Source: Streptococcaceae bacterium AF54-32pH5A
Lineage (GTDB): Bacteria; Bacillota; Bacilli; Lactobacillales; Streptococcaceae
DNA: 64,000 bases
NCBI GenBank assembly: GCA_027682205.1
Contig: JAQDAD010000003.1
Span: 56,547-120,546 of the forward strand
Reading direction: 5' to 3'
In this document: positions 8,041 through 18,145 of the stretch, one piece after another
Layout: each line of letters opens with the position of its first letter
Position numbering within the stretch: the first letter of the stretch is position 1
Notes under the pieces: generated by a model
Database searches by the model: none
Seen by the model: the letters and a program-made list of their open reading frames with translations, nothing else
What the model was told of the DNA's origin: nothing
Made by a program: the position numbers and the translations under genes

Positions 8041-8116
8041 AATACTTACTCAAATAGTCTACCATAAAGCCACTTATCTTGCAATAAAAATGTTGGAATT
8101 GGCAAAAATGATAGTT

Positions 8117-8169
8117 TTTGAAAGAAAGTGACAAAAAATGCTTGACTTTGATAGAAAATGTGCTAGAAT
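8117..8169 (+). promoter_or_regulatory. fru operon promoter with two 14-bp direct repeats
   Basis: TTGACT at 8142-8147 and TAGAAT at 8164-8169 (16-bp spacer) form a likely promoter for fruR-fruK-fruA. TTTGAAAGAAAGTG (8117-8130) recurs as TTTGATAGAAAATG (8147-8160), 12 of 14 identical and 30 bp apart, with the second copy inside the promoter spacer. These are plausible FruR operators. Confidence 0.55.
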
Positions 8170-8201
8170 GAATAGTGTAAACGATAACAGGAGGTGATTT
8201 G

Positions 8202-8942
8202 GTGTTAAAAACTGAGAGAAAACAACTGATTTTAGAGGAGTTAAATCAACATCATGTAGTTTCTCTTGAGAAATTGGTTAGTCTATTAGAAACATCAGAA
8301 TCAACGGTACGAAGAGATTTGGATGAGTTGGAAGCAGAGAACAAGCTTCGCCGTGTGCATGGTGGAGCAGAATTGCCCCACTCCTTGCAGGAAGAAGAAA
8401 CTATTCAAGAAAAATCTGTCAAAAACCTTCAAGAGAAGAAGTTATTGGCTCAGAAAGCAGCCTCTCTCATCAAGGAAAAAGACGTTATCTTTATCGATGC
8501 TGGAACAACAACTGCGTTTTTGATCAAGGAATTGGTTAATAAGAATATCACTGTTGTGACCAACTCCATTCACCATGCGGTTCAGTTGGTTGAAAAACAG
8601 ATTCCAACGGTCATGGTTGGGGGTAGTGTCAAGATGGCGACAGATGCATGTATCGGTGGTGTTGCTCTTAACCAAATCAATCAATTGCACTTTGACCGTG
8701 CCTTTATCGGAATGAATGGTGTGGACGATGGTTATTATACGACTCCCGATATGGAGGAAGGAGCTGTTAAGCGTGCTATTTTAGAGAATGCCAAACAGAC
8801 CTATGTCTTGGTGGATTCATCAAAAATTGGACAAACTTGCTTTGCTAAGGTAGCACCACTCAAACGCGCTATTGTTATTACAAGTCAAGGGCATGAGCTC
8901 TTGCAGGCTATTAAGAAGAAAACGGAGGTAATAGAGGTATGA
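8202..8942 (+). CDS. fruR: DeoR-family regulator of fructose use, FruR
   Basis: A 246-residue DeoR-family repressor. The N-terminal winged helix (SLEKLVSLLETSESTVRRDL, residues about 20-40, ending in the family signature with two Arg and Asp-Leu) precedes a sugar-phosphate sensing domain with DAGTTTAFL and GGSVKMATDACIGG. It probably responds to fructose-1-phosphate and controls its own operon. GTG at 8202 is taken as start because AGGAGG at 8189-8194 is spaced 7 bases from it; the TTG at 8199 is too close. The stop overlaps the fruK start by four bases. Confidence 0.93.
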   Translation: MLKTERKQLILEELNQHHVVSLEKLVSLLETSESTVRRDLDELEAENKLRRVHGGAELPHSLQEEETIQEKSVKNLQEKKLLAQKAASLIKEKDVIFIDAGTTTAFLIKELVNKNITVVTNSIHHAVQLVEKQIPTVMVGGSVKMATDACIGGVALNQINQLHFDRAFIGMNGVDDGYYTTPDMEEGAVKRAILENAKQTYVLVDSSKIGQTCFAKVAPLKRAIVITSQGHELLQAIKKKTEVIEV

Positions 8943-9850
8943 TTTATACAGTCACACTCAATCCTTCCATTGACTATATCGTTCGTTTGGACCAAGTTCA
9001 AGTCGGTAGTGTCAATCGTATGGACAGTGATGATAAGTTTGCTGGTGGGAAAGGAATCAATGTCAGTCGTATTTTGAAACGCTTGGATATTCCAAACACG
9101 GCGACGGGCTTTATCGGCGGTTTCACTGGGAAATTTATCACAGATATTCTGGCAAAAGAAGAGATTGAGACACGCTTTGTCCAAGTAGCAGAAGATACTC
9201 GCATCAATGTTAAGATTAAAGCAGACCAAGAAACAGAAATCAACGGAACAGGTCCAACTGTTGAACCAGCTCAGCTAGAAGAATTGAAAGCTATTTTATC
9301 TAGTCTCACTGCAGATGATACGGTTGTGTTTGCTGGTTCGAGTGCTAAGAACTTAGGAAATGTCATCTACAAGGATCTGATTGCCTTGACCCGTCAGACA
9401 GGTGCGCAAGTAGTTTGTGACTTTGAAGGACAGACCTTGATTGATAGTTTAGACTACCAGCCACTTTTGGTTAAACCAAACAATCACGAGCTTGGAGCTA
9501 TCTTTGGAGTGAAACTCGAAAGTTTAGATGAAATCGAGAAATACGCGCGAGAGTTACTGGCTAAAGGTGCTCAGAATGTCATTATCTCAATGGCTGGGGA
9601 CGGTGCTCTGCTTGTCACATCTGAGGGAGCTTACTTCGCTAAACCCATCAAGGGAACAGTGAAAAATTCAGTTGGAGCTGGTGACTCGATGGTAGCTGGA
9701 TTTACAGGTGAATTTGTCAAGTCCAAAGATGCAATAGAAGCCTTCAAATGGGGAGTTGCTTGCGGGACAGCAACTACCTTTTCAGATGACTTGGCAACAG
9801 CGGACTTTATTAAAGAAACATATGAAAAAGTTGAGGTAGAAAAACGATGA
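8939..9850 (+). CDS. fruK: 1-phosphofructokinase
   Basis: A 303-residue PfkB-family kinase that converts fructose-1-phosphate to fructose-1,6-bisphosphate, the second step after PTS uptake by FruA. It begins MIYTVTLNPSIDY, has the GGKGINVSRILKRL substrate-binding signature near residue 37, and the ATP/anion-hole motif SVGAGDSMVAGF near residue 245, whose Asp is the catalytic base. The gene overlaps fruR at the start and fruA at the end by four bases each, so all three are cotranslated. It is full length and shows no defect. If FruA is truly broken, the kinase would lack its main substrate source. Confidence 0.95.
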   Translation: MIYTVTLNPSIDYIVRLDQVQVGSVNRMDSDDKFAGGKGINVSRILKRLDIPNTATGFIGGFTGKFITDILAKEEIETRFVQVAEDTRINVKIKADQETEINGTGPTVEPAQLEELKAILSSLTADDTVVFAGSSAKNLGNVIYKDLIALTRQTGAQVVCDFEGQTLIDSLDYQPLLVKPNNHELGAIFGVKLESLDEIEKYARELLAKGAQNVIISMAGDGALLVTSEGAYFAKPIKGTVKNSVGAGDSMVAGFTGEFVKSKDAIEAFKWGVACGTATTFSDDLATADFIKETYEKVEVEKR

Positions 9851-10572
9851 AAATTCAAGACCTATTGAGAAAAGATGTCATGTTGCTGGATTTGCAAGCA
9901 ACTGAAAAAACAGCAGCTATCGAAGAAATGATTCATAGCTTGGTAAATCACGGTTATGTGACAGATTTTGAAACTTTTAAAGAAGGAATTTTAGCGCGTG
10001 AAGCTCTTACTTCCACTGGTTTGGGTGACGGAATTGCTATGCCTCACAGCAAGAACTCTGCTGTAAAAGAAGCGACCGTTCTCTTTGCTAAGTCAAGCAA
10101 GGGTGTTGACTATGAGAGTTTGGATGGACAACCAACTGATCTCTTCTTCATGATTGCGGCTCCAGAAGGTGCAAATGATACCCACTTGGCTGCCTTGGCA
10201 GAATTGTCTCAATACCTGATGAAAGACGGTTTTGCTGACAAACTTCGTCAAGTAACATCTGCTGACCAAGTTATTGAACTCTTTGACCAAGTTTCAGAAA
10301 AAGCTGATGAGTCTGTTCAAGCACCTGCCAATGACTCTAGTGACTTTATCGTGGCTGTTACGGCTTGTACAACAGGAATTGCCCACACTTACATGGCCCA
10401 AGAAGCCCTTCAAAAAGTGGCTGCTGAAATGGGTGTCGGCATCAAGGTTGAAACCAATGGTGCCAGCGGTGTTGGGAACCAATTGACAGCAGAAGATATT
10501 CGCAAGGCTAAAGCTGTTATCATCGCAGCAGACAAGGCGGTCGAGATGGATCGTTTCGATGGTAACCATTGA
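9847..10572 (+). pseudogene. fruA: fruA, 5' part: PTS fructose EIIA and EIIB (frameshifted)
   Basis: This frame encodes the EIIA domain (phospho-histidine in IAMPHSKN, about residue 62) and most of the EIIB domain (active cysteine in VTACTTGIAHTY, about residue 176) of the fructose permease. It should continue into EIIC, but at 10561-10566 the bases GGTAACCATT lack one A relative to the GGTAAACCATT that would keep the frame (...FDGKPLINRP). The result is FDGNH and a TGA stop at 10570-10572. Genuine one-base deletion and sequencing error cannot be told apart here. The EIIB domain loses only its last residues. Confidence 0.85.
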
Positions 10573-11798
10573 TCAATCGTCCAGTTGCTGATGGTATCCG
10601 TAAGACAGAAGAGTTGATCAACTTGGCACTTTCAGGAGATGCTGAAGTTTATCGTGCTGCTAATGGAGCAAAAGCTGCAACAGCATCTAATGAAAAACAA
10701 AGTATCGGTGGTGCCTTCTACAAACACTTGATGAGTGGTGTTTCTCAAATGTTGCCATTCGTTATCGGTGGTGGTATCATGATTGCCCTTGCTTTCTTGA
10801 TAGACGGAGCTTTTGGTGTGCCACAAGATAGTCTTGGGAATCTCGGATCCTACCATGAGTTAGCTTCGATGTTTATGAAAATCGGTGGCGCGGCCTTTGG
10901 TTTGATGCTTCCAGTCTTTGCAGGATACGTAGCCTACTCTATCGCTGAAAAACCCGGTTTGGTTGCTGGTTTTGTGGCTGGTGCCATTGCCAAAGAAGGT
11001 TTTGCCTTTGGTAAAATCCCTTATGCAGCAGGTGGTGAAGCAACTTCAACTCTTGCAGGTGTCTCATCTGGTTTCCTAGGTGCCCTTGTTGGTGGATTTA
11101 TCGCAGGTGCCTTGGTTCTTGCTATCAAGAAATACGTTAAGGTTCCTCGTTCACTTGAAGGTGCTAAATCAATCCTTCTCTTGCCACTTTTTGGGACAAT
11201 CTTGACAGGATTTGTCATGCTGGCTGTCAACATTCCAATGGCGGCAATCAACACTGCTATGAATGACTTCCTTGGCGGTCTTGGAGGAGGATCAGCTGTC
11301 CTTCTCGGTATCGTCCTTGGTGGTATGATGGCTGTTGATATGGGTGGACCTGTCAATAAAGCAGCCTATGTCTTTGGTACAGGTACGCTTGCAGCGACTG
11401 TTTCTTCAGGTGGTTCTGTAGCCATGGCAGCAGTTATGGCTGGAGGAATGGTTCCACCACTTGCTATCTTTGTCGCAACCCTTCTTTTCAAAGATAAATT
11501 TACCAAAGAAGAACGCAACTCTGGTTTGACAAACATCATCATGGGCTTATCATTTATCACCGAGGGAGCAATTCCATTTGGTGCCGCTGACCCAGCTCGT
11601 GCAATCCCAAGCTTTATCCTTGGTTCTGCAGTAGCAGGCGGACTCGTTGGTCTTGCAGGTATCAAACTCATGGCGCCACACGGAGGCATCTTCGTCATCG
11701 CCCTTACTTCAAATGCCCTTCTTTACCTAGTCTTTGTCTTGATTGGAGCAATCGTCAGTGGTGTGGTTTATGGTTACCTACGCAAACCACAAGCATAA
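10569..11798 (+). pseudogene. fruA: fruA, 3' part: PTS fructose EIIC membrane domain
   Basis: The continuation of fruA in the next frame, 409 residues from LINRPVADGIRKTEE onward, encodes the end of EIIB and the complete multi-pass EIIC channel for fructose ([48 protein letters not shown]). No further defects are seen. The upstream stop TGA overlaps TTG at 10569 (TTGA), so reinitiation could make a separate EIIC polypeptide. No strong ribosome site precedes that TTG, so I expect little. The base sequence is otherwise as well preserved as its neighbours, which suggests a very recent deletion or a read error. Confidence 0.85.
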
Positions 11799-11872
11799 AA
11801 AATATCAGAATAGAAAGATTGTTACCATTTGGTGCAATCTTTTTCTCTTTTCGAAATGGCTGTGAAATATGG

Positions 11873-11878
11873 TATAAT
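11873..11878 (+). promoter_or_regulatory. ftsK promoter -10 box close to the start codon
   Basis: TATAAT at 11873-11878 (extended by TG one base upstream context ATGGTATAAT) lies only 6 bases before the ftsK ATG at 11885. Transcription would start at or next to the start codon, giving a leaderless or nearly leaderless mRNA. Confidence 0.6.
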
Positions 11879-11884
11879 AGAAGA

Positions 11885-14191
11885 ATGGCAAACAAGAATA
11901 CTACAAAAACAAGACGGAGACCGTCTAAAGCAGAACTCGAAAGAAAACAGGCTATTCAGAGGATGTTGATTTCCTTAGGGATTGCCTTATTGTTGATTAT
12001 TGCAGCTCTCAAGCTCGGTGCGGCGGGTATCACCCTTTATAATCTCATTCGACTGGTGGTTGGAAGTTTGGCCTATGTGGCCATTGGTGCCCTCCTCATT
12101 TATCTCTTTCTATTTAAATGGATCCGCAAGCAAGAGGGACTTCTGTCAGGATTTCTCTGTATCTTCGCTGGTTTGCTCTTGATTTTTGAGGCTTACTTGG
12201 TATGGAAATATGGCTTGGAGCAGTCAGTTTTAAAAGGGACCTTGGCTCAAGTTATGACGGATCTTACTGGTATGCGGGTGACTAGCTTCGCTGGTGGAGG
12301 CCTGCTTGGTGTCGGACTTTATATCCCCATAGCCTTTCTTTTTTCAAATATCGGATCGTACTTTATTGGAGTTCTCTTGATTCTAGTTGGAGCTCTCTTG
12401 GTTAGTCCTTGGTCTATTTATGATGTTGCAACCTTTATTGGAGCGCAGTTCAGAACGTTCATGGAAAAACAGGAACAGAGAAAACAGGAACGCTTCATCA
12501 AGAGAGAAGAAGAGAAGGCACGTCAAGAAGCTGAAGAAGCAGCAAGAATTCAGAGAGAACAAGAAGGACAGGATGTGCTACAGCTTCCTCCTGTAGATCC
12601 TGAAACTGGAGAAATCTTATCAGAAGTACCAGTCTACGATCTCCCCTCAATCCCTGAGGAAGAATGGATCGAACCGGAGATTATCCTCCCTCAAGCTGAC
12701 TTTGACGTTCCAGATGTTGAAGAAGACTTTGAGGATGAAGAGGTGCAGGTTGATTTTTCTGCCAAGGAAGCCCTCGAATACAAACTACCAAGCTTGCAAC
12801 TCTTTGCGCCAGATAAACCCAAAGACCAATCCAAGGAAAAGAAGATCGTCCGAGAAAATATCAAAATCCTAGAAGAAACCTTTGCTAGCTTTGGTATCAA
12901 GGTAACGGTGGAACGGGCTGAAATCGGCCCATCTGTTACAAAATATGAAGTCAAGCCAGCCGTTGGTGTACGGGTTAACCGCATTTCCAATCTGGCTGAC
13001 GACTTAGCGCTAGCTCTAGCGGCCAAGGATGTTCGGATTGAGGCCCCAATACCTGGTAAATCCTTAGTCGGGATTGAGGTTCCTAACTCTGAAATTGCAA
13101 CCGTTTCCTTCCGTGAGCTCTGGGAACAGTCTCAGACTAAACCAGAAAATCTCCTCGAAATTCCTCTAGGGAAGGCAGTTAATGGAACTGCTCGTACCTT
13201 TGACCTTTCCAAGATGCCCCACCTACTGGTTGCAGGTTCGACGGGATCAGGGAAGTCAGTCGCAGTTAACGGTATTATCGCTAGTATTCTGATGAAAGCA
13301 AGACCCGACCAGGTCAAGTTTATGATGGTGGATCCAAAGATGGTTGAGTTATCCGTTTACAACGACATTCCTCACCTCTTGATTCCAGTTGTGACCAATC
13401 CACGCAAGGCCAGTAAGGCTTTGCAAAAGGTCGTGGATGAGATGGAAAACCGTTATGAACTCTTTGCTAAGGTTGGTGTGCGAAATATAGCTGGTTACAA
13501 TGCCAAGGTCGAAGAATTCAATACCCAATCTGAGTACAAACAAGTACCACTGCCTTTGATTGTTGTCATTGTGGATGAGTTGGCAGACCTCATGATGGTG
13601 GCTAGCAAGGAAGTGGAAGATGCCATTATCCGTCTCGGACAGAAGGCACGCGCTGCAGGGATTCACATGATTCTCGCAACGCAGCGCCCATCGGTTGATG
13701 TCATCTCTGGTCTCATCAAGGCCAATGTCCCATCTCGGGTAGCATTTGCAGTTTCATCGGGAACAGATTCACGAACCATTTTGGATGAAAATGGCGCTGA
13801 AAAACTGCTTGGTAGAGGAGACATGCTCTTTAAACCAATCGATGAAAATCATCCAATCCGTCTGCAAGGATCCTTTATCTCGGATGATGATGTTGAACGT
13901 ATCGTAAACTTCATCAAGGCGCAGGCTGATGCGGACTACGATGATAGCTTTGACCCAGGAGACGTCCCAGATAATGAAGGAGATTCCTCTGACGGTGAAG
14001 CTGGTGGTGATCCGCTCTTTGAAGAAGCCAAGGCTCTAGTTATCGAGACGCAGAAAGCTAGTGCTTCTATGATTCAGCGTCGTTTGTCGGTTGGATTTAA
14101 TCGTGCGACCCGCCTTATGGAAGAACTTGAAATGGCAGGTGTTATCGGCCCAGCTGAAGGAACCAAACCACGAAAAGTATTGCAACAATAA
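11885..14191 (+). CDS. ftsK: DNA translocase FtsK/SpoIIIE
   Basis: A 768-residue septal DNA pump that clears chromosome ends during division. There are several transmembrane helices in the first ~190 residues, then an acidic/charged linker ([17 protein letters not shown] and the [14 protein letters not shown] stretch), the RecA-like motor with Walker A GSTGSGKS (about residue 450) and Walker [10 protein letters not shown], and a C-terminal winged-helix gamma domain ([20 protein letters not shown]). The ATG at 11885 gives [15 protein letters not shown], the usual streptococcal N terminus; no ribosome site precedes it, and a TATAAT lies just upstream. A terminator follows the stop. Confidence 0.95.
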   Translation: MANKNTTKTRRRPSKAELERKQAIQRMLISLGIALLLIIAALKLGAAGITLYNLIRLVVGSLAYVAIGALLIYLFLFKWIRKQEGLLSGFLCIFAGLLLIFEAYLVWKYGLEQSVLKGTLAQVMTDLTGMRVTSFAGGGLLGVGLYIPIAFLFSNIGSYFIGVLLILVGALLVSPWSIYDVATFIGAQFRTFMEKQEQRKQERFIKREEEKARQEAEEAARIQREQEGQDVLQLPPVDPETGEILSEVPVYDLPSIPEEEWIEPEIILPQADFDVPDVEEDFEDEEVQVDFSAKEALEYKLPSLQLFAPDKPKDQSKEKKIVRENIKILEETFASFGIKVTVERAEIGPSVTKYEVKPAVGVRVNRISNLADDLALALAAKDVRIEAPIPGKSLVGIEVPNSEIATVSFRELWEQSQTKPENLLEIPLGKAVNGTARTFDLSKMPHLLVAGSTGSGKSVAVNGIIASILMKARPDQVKFMMVDPKMVELSVYNDIPHLLIPVVTNPRKASKALQKVVDEMENRYELFAKVGVRNIAGYNAKVEEFNTQSEYKQVPLPLIVVIVDELADLMMVASKEVEDAIIRLGQKARAAGIHMILATQRPSVDVISGLIKANVPSRVAFAVSSGTDSRTILDENGAEKLLGRGDMLFKPIDENHPIRLQGSFISDDDVERIVNFIKAQADADYDDSFDPGDVPDNEGDSSDGEAGGDPLFEEAKALVIETQKASASMIQRRLSVGFNRATRLMEELEMAGVIGPAEGTKPRKVLQQ

Positions 14192-14192
14192 A

Positions 14193-14230
14193 AAAATAGC
14201 TTCTTTCCAAATCTGGGAGGAAGCTATTTT
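14193..14230. terminator. Bidirectional terminator between ftsK and the convergent gene
   Basis: AAAATAGCTTC (14193-14203) pairs with GAAGCTATTTT (14220-14230). A-rich DNA on one side and T residues on the other let it serve both ftsK and the minus-strand gene ending at 14236. Confidence 0.8.
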
Positions 14231-14235
14231 AGCAG

Positions 14236-14661
14236 TTATTGACTGTTTTTATTTTCTGAATTTGTCGTATTTGACTGTGTTCCGCTATCGCTTGTTTCTT
14301 TATTTGTAGCAGGTGTAGAAGAGTCCTGAGTTGTTGTTTTCTTATCTTCTTTTTGCTCCTCTTTCTTGTTGGATTTAGAAGTTTCTTCTTGTTGGTTATT
14401 TTCTTTAGTGGATGTGTTGTCCTTGTTTGGAGTAGTGTTCTCCTGAGGAGATTCCTTTTGGATTTCCTTGACAACAGTTGTTTGGGTTGTTGTCGGTTCC
14501 TTTTTGTTGTTTTTATTATTATCCATGGCGTTCATGATAGTGATAGTAGCGGTGATCAGACCAAGGATACTACCGATGGTAGCAATCGTTTTTTGAAAGA
14601 CAGTGAATCCTTTTTTGATGTGTTCTGTTTTTGGTTTTGAAGTTCTACGATAGTTAGACAT
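14236..14661 (-). CDS. Membrane-anchored, low-complexity Thr/Lys-rich protein (DUF6556-like)
   Basis: A 141-residue protein with a basic cytoplasmic N terminus (MSNYRRTSKPKTEHIKKG), one hydrophobic helix (about residues 25-45, IATIGSILGLITATITIMNAM) and a long hydrophilic tail made of Thr, Asn, Lys, Glu, Ser and Gln with no fold visible. It matches small streptococcal proteins seen at this locus and is probably exposed on the outer membrane face. The tail looks disordered, like cell-wall-spanning linkers. The gene has its own promoter side, divergent from the cysteine desulfurase, and ends convergently with ftsK. Function unknown. Confidence 0.75.
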   Translation of the reverse strand: MSNYRRTSKPKTEHIKKGFTVFQKTIATIGSILGLITATITIMNAMDNNKNNKKEPTTTQTTVVKEIQKESPQENTTPNKDNTSTKENNQQEETSKSNKKEEQKEDKKTTTQDSSTPATNKETSDSGTQSNTTNSENKNSQ

Positions 14662-14737
14662 GATACTCTCCTTTGATTATGATTTATTATACCTCATTTC
14701 TTTAAAAAAATCTTAAAAAAAGAGAAACTTCCCTTTC

Positions 14738-14766
14738 TTGTCGCAGGTCTCTTTTCGTGATACAAT
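14738..14766 (+). promoter_or_regulatory. Promoter of the cysteine desulfurase-thiI pair
   Basis: TTGTCG at 14738-14743 and TACAAT at 14761-14766 are separated by 17 bp, 33 bp before the start codon. Confidence 0.55.
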
Positions 14767-14798
14767 AGAAGGAGTGATTTTAGAAAGCGTGAGAAAAC

Positions 14799-15941
14799 AT
14801 GATCTATTTTGATAATTCGGCGACAACTAAGCCTTATCCTGAAGCTCTAGAGACCTATATGCAGGTCGCTTCGAAAATTGTAGGAAATCCTTCTAGCCTC
14901 CATCGTTTGGGAGACCAGGCAACTCGAATTTTAGATGCTTCCCGTCAGCAGATTGCAGATTTGATTGGCAAGAAAAGTGATGAAATTTTCTTTACCTCTG
15001 GTGGGACAGAAGGGGATAACTGGGTCATCAAGGGTGTGGCCTTTGAAAAAGCCCAGTTTGGCAAGCACATCATCATATCAGCTATTGAGCATCCAGCAGT
15101 TAAGGAGTCAGCCCTCTGGCTGAAAAGTCAAGGTTTTGAGGTGGATATTGCCCCAGTTGATGAGAAGGGATTTGTAGATGTTGAGTCCCTAGCAAGTTTG
15201 ATTCGATCAGATACGACCCTCGTTTCGGTCATGGCAGTAAACAATGAAATCGGCTCTATCCAGCCTATTCAAGCTATTTCAGAACTTTTAGCTGATAAAC
15301 CAACCATTTCCTTCCACGTGGATGCGGTTCAAGCACTTGCTAAAATTCCAACTGAAAAGTATCTGACGAATCGAGTGGATTTTGCGACTTTCTCGAGTCA
15401 TAAGTTCCACGGTGTCAGAGGTGTTGGCTTTGTCTATATCAAGTCTGGCAAAAAGATTACGCCTCTTTTAACTGGTGGTGGTCAAGAGGGAGACTATCGT
15501 TCGACAACTGAAAATGTTGCAGGGATTGCCGCAACAGCCAAGGCTCTCCGTTTGGCTATGGAAAAGTTAGATATCTTTACTAGCAAGACAGGACAGATGA
15601 AATCAGTTATTCGCCAAGCCCTTCTGGACTATCCAGATATTTTCGTCTTTTCAGATGAGGAAGACTTTACCCCTCATATCCTGACTTTTGGGATTAAGGG
15701 GGTTCGTGGAGAAGTCATCGTTCACGCCTTTGAAGACTATGATATTTTCATCTCAACGACCTCTGCTTGCTCATCTAAGGCAGGAAAACCTGCGGGTACC
15801 TTGATTGCCATGGGAGTGGACAAGGATAAGGCCCAGTCAGCTGTGCGTTTAAGCCTAGACCTTGAAAATGATATGAGTCAGGTCGAGCAGTTCTTGACCA
15901 AGCTAAAATTAATTTACAATCAAACTAGAAAAGTAAGATAG
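14799..15941 (+). CDS. Cysteine desulfurase (NifS/IscS-like)
   Basis: A 380-residue PLP enzyme that takes sulfur from cysteine and holds it as a persulfide. The N terminus is [15 protein letters not shown]. The PLP lysine is in [14 protein letters not shown] (about residue 202). The sulfur-carrying cysteine lies in the [11 protein letters not shown] loop (about residue 325). It is followed after 8 bases by thiI, so its likely partner is ThiI in making 4-thiouridine at position 8 of tRNAs, and possibly in thiazole synthesis. The start is preceded by a weak site (GTGAGAAAAC). I see no suf or isc scaffold genes nearby. Confidence 0.92.
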   Translation: MIYFDNSATTKPYPEALETYMQVASKIVGNPSSLHRLGDQATRILDASRQQIADLIGKKSDEIFFTSGGTEGDNWVIKGVAFEKAQFGKHIIISAIEHPAVKESALWLKSQGFEVDIAPVDEKGFVDVESLASLIRSDTTLVSVMAVNNEIGSIQPIQAISELLADKPTISFHVDAVQALAKIPTEKYLTNRVDFATFSSHKFHGVRGVGFVYIKSGKKITPLLTGGGQEGDYRSTTENVAGIAATAKALRLAMEKLDIFTSKTGQMKSVIRQALLDYPDIFVFSDEEDFTPHILTFGIKGVRGEVIVHAFEDYDIFISTTSACSSKAGKPAGTLIAMGVDKDKAQSAVRLSLDLENDMSQVEQFLTKLKLIYNQTRKVR

Positions 15942-15949
15942 GAGCATTC

Positions 15950-17164
15950 ATGCAGTATTCAGAAATTATGATTCGCTACGGAGAGTTGTCAACAAAGGGA
16001 AAAAATCGTATGCGTTTCATCAATAAACTTCGCAATAATATTTCGGACGTTTTGTCCATCTATCCCCAAGTCAAGGTGACCGCTGATCGCGACCGTGCCC
16101 ATGCTTATCTAAACGGAGCGGATTATACAGCAGTAGCAACATCACTCAAACAAGTTTTCGGAATTCAAAATTTTTCTCCAGTATATAAGGTTGAAAAGTC
16201 TGTTGAAATTCTCAAAGTTGCCGTCCAAGAGATTATGAAAGACATCTACAAGGAAGGCATGACCTTTAAAATTTCTAGTAGACGAAGCGACCATAGCTTT
16301 GAATTGGACAGTCGTGAACTCAACCAAACCCTTGGTGGAGCTGTTTTTGAAGCTATTCCTACTATTCAAGTCCAAATGAAGAATCCTGATATCAATCTCC
16401 AAGTGGAGATTCGTGAGGAAGCGGCTTATCTTTCTTATGAAACTATTCGCGGAGCAGGTGGTTTGCCAGTGGGAACTTCTGGTAAGGGGATGCTCATGTT
16501 GTCAGGTGGCATTGACTCACCTGTAGCAGGTTATCTTGCTTTGAAACGTGGAGTAGATATTGAGGCTGTTCACTTTGCTAGTCCACCATATACTAGTCCC
16601 GGTGCCCTCAAGAAAGCGCAGGACTTGACTCGTAAATTGACCAAGTTTGGGGGTAATATCCAGTTTATTGAGGTGCCTTTCACTGAGATTCAAGAGGAAA
16701 TCAAGGCCAAGGCGCCAGAAGCCTACCTCATGACCTTGACGCGTCGTTTTATGATGCGGATTACCGACCGTATCCGTGAAGTGAGAAAGGGTCTGGTCAT
16801 TATCAATGGGGAAAGTCTTGGTCAGGTGGCAAGCCAGACTTTGGAAAGCATGCAGGCTATCAACGCTGTGACCAACACTCCTATCATTCGCCCTGTGGTT
16901 ACTATGGACAAGTTGGAAATCATTGACATCGCTCAGGAAATTGATACCTTTGAAATTTCTATCCAGCCTTTTGAGGACTGCTGTACGATTTTTGCGCCTG
17001 ATCGCCCTAAGACCAATCCTAAGATAGAGAATGCTGAGCAGTATGAAAAACGGATGGATGTTGAAGGTTTGGTTGAGCGAGCAGTGGCTGGTATCGTGAT
17101 TACTGAGATTACACCTCAAGCTGAAAAAGACGCTGTCGATGAGTTAATTGATAATCTCCTCTAA
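15950..17164 (+). CDS. thiI: tRNA 4-thiouridine synthase ThiI
   Basis: A 404-residue enzyme that adenylates U8 of tRNA and transfers sulfur supplied by the desulfurase encoded just upstream. The order is a ferredoxin-like domain, a THUMP domain (about residues 60-165) and the PP-loop pyrophosphatase domain with the [11 protein letters not shown] motif near residue 185. No C-terminal rhodanese domain is present, as in other Gram-positive ThiI proteins. An AGGAG site at 15941-15945 precedes the ATG by 4-5 bases. It forms a two-gene unit with the desulfurase; a promoter for the next operon follows. Confidence 0.95.
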   Translation: MQYSEIMIRYGELSTKGKNRMRFINKLRNNISDVLSIYPQVKVTADRDRAHAYLNGADYTAVATSLKQVFGIQNFSPVYKVEKSVEILKVAVQEIMKDIYKEGMTFKISSRRSDHSFELDSRELNQTLGGAVFEAIPTIQVQMKNPDINLQVEIREEAAYLSYETIRGAGGLPVGTSGKGMLMLSGGIDSPVAGYLALKRGVDIEAVHFASPPYTSPGALKKAQDLTRKLTKFGGNIQFIEVPFTEIQEEIKAKAPEAYLMTLTRRFMMRITDRIREVRKGLVIINGESLGQVASQTLESMQAINAVTNTPIIRPVVTMDKLEIIDIAQEIDTFEISIQPFEDCCTIFAPDRPKTNPKIENAEQYEKRMDVEGLVERAVAGIVITEITPQAEKDAVDELIDNLL

Positions 17165-17259
17165 TCAGAAAAACCAGAAGAATTCAGAAAGTATATATGA
17201 AAAAGTTGGTTATTTATCCTTAAAGTGGACAATTACTGACTTTTTTTCTATTTTTATGG

Positions 17260-17265
17260 TATAAT
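17260..17265 (+). promoter_or_regulatory. -10 box of the hydrolase/ATP-grasp operon
   Basis: ATGGTATAAT gives a perfect TATAAT at 17260-17265 with an extended TGG context. A weak -35 (TGACTT at 17237-17242, 17-bp spacer) lies upstream. It is 36 bp before the chosen start at 17301. Confidence 0.55.
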
Positions 17266-17300
17266 AAGATAAAATTTTGAATATAGAGAGTTTTCTGACA

Positions 17301-18125
17301 ATGAATCATTCCTACTTTTACTTAAAAATGAAAGAACACAAACTCAAGGTACCTTATACAGGAAAGGAGCGTCGTGTGCGTGTTCTTCTGCCTAAGGACT
17401 ACGAGAAAGACACAGACCGTTTTTACCCTGTTGTTTACTTTCATGATGGGCAAAATGTCTTTTACAGCAAGGAATCCTATATCGGACACTCTTGGAAGAT
17501 AATCCCAGCTATTAAACGAAATCCTGACATCAGTCGCATGATTGTTGTTGCTATTGATAATGATGGTTTGGGGCGGATGAATGAGTATGCGGCTTGGAAA
17601 TTCCAAGAATCTCCTATCCCAGGCCAGCAGTTTGGCGGTAAGGGTGTGGAGTATGCCGAGTTTGTCATGGAGGTGGTCAAGCCTTTTATTGATGAGACCT
17701 ACCGTACCAAAGCTGATCGCCAGCATACGGCTATGATTGGCTCGTCACTAGGAGGCAATATTACCCAGTTTATCGGATTAGAGTACCAAGACCGAATTGG
17801 TTGTCTAGGTGTTTTTTCATCTGCTAACTGGCTTCATCAAGAGGCCTTTAATCGCTACATCGAGCGTAAGGAATTGTCGCCTGAACAGCGTATTTTTATC
17901 TATGTTGGAACGGAAGAAGCGGATGATACGGACAAGACCCTGATGGCTGGCAATATCAAGCAAGCCTATATCGACTCATCGCTTCGCTATTACCATGATT
18001 TGATTGCAGGTGGAGTAGGCTTGGATAATCTTGTCTTGAAAGTTCAGTCTGGTGCGATCCATAGTGAAATCCCTTGGTCGGAAAATTTACCAGACTGTCT
18101 CCGTTTTTTTGCAGAAAAATGGTAA
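17301..18125 (+). CDS. Alpha/beta-hydrolase, esterase D-like
   Basis: A 274-residue protein of the putative esterase (EstD/enterochelin esterase-like) fold. It shows the oxyanion region PVVYFHDGQNVF (about residues 40-52), the nucleophile elbow IGSSLGGNITQ (Ser about residue 151), an acidic residue in YVGTEEADD, and a late His (GAIHSEIPW). It lacks a signal peptide, so it acts in the cytoplasm. The first in-frame TTG (17277) is too near the promoter; ATG at 17301 gives the usual N terminus MNHSYFYLKMKEH. It heads an operon with a second hydrolase and an ATP-grasp enzyme. Substrate unknown. Confidence 0.85.
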   Translation: MNHSYFYLKMKEHKLKVPYTGKERRVRVLLPKDYEKDTDRFYPVVYFHDGQNVFYSKESYIGHSWKIIPAIKRNPDISRMIVVAIDNDGLGRMNEYAAWKFQESPIPGQQFGGKGVEYAEFVMEVVKPFIDETYRTKADRQHTAMIGSSLGGNITQFIGLEYQDRIGCLGVFSSANWLHQEAFNRYIERKELSPEQRIFIYVGTEEADDTDKTLMAGNIKQAYIDSSLRYYHDLIAGGVGLDNLVLKVQSGAIHSEIPWSENLPDCLRFFAEKW

Positions 18126-18145
18126 GTTAAGAAAGGAGAAAGCCA

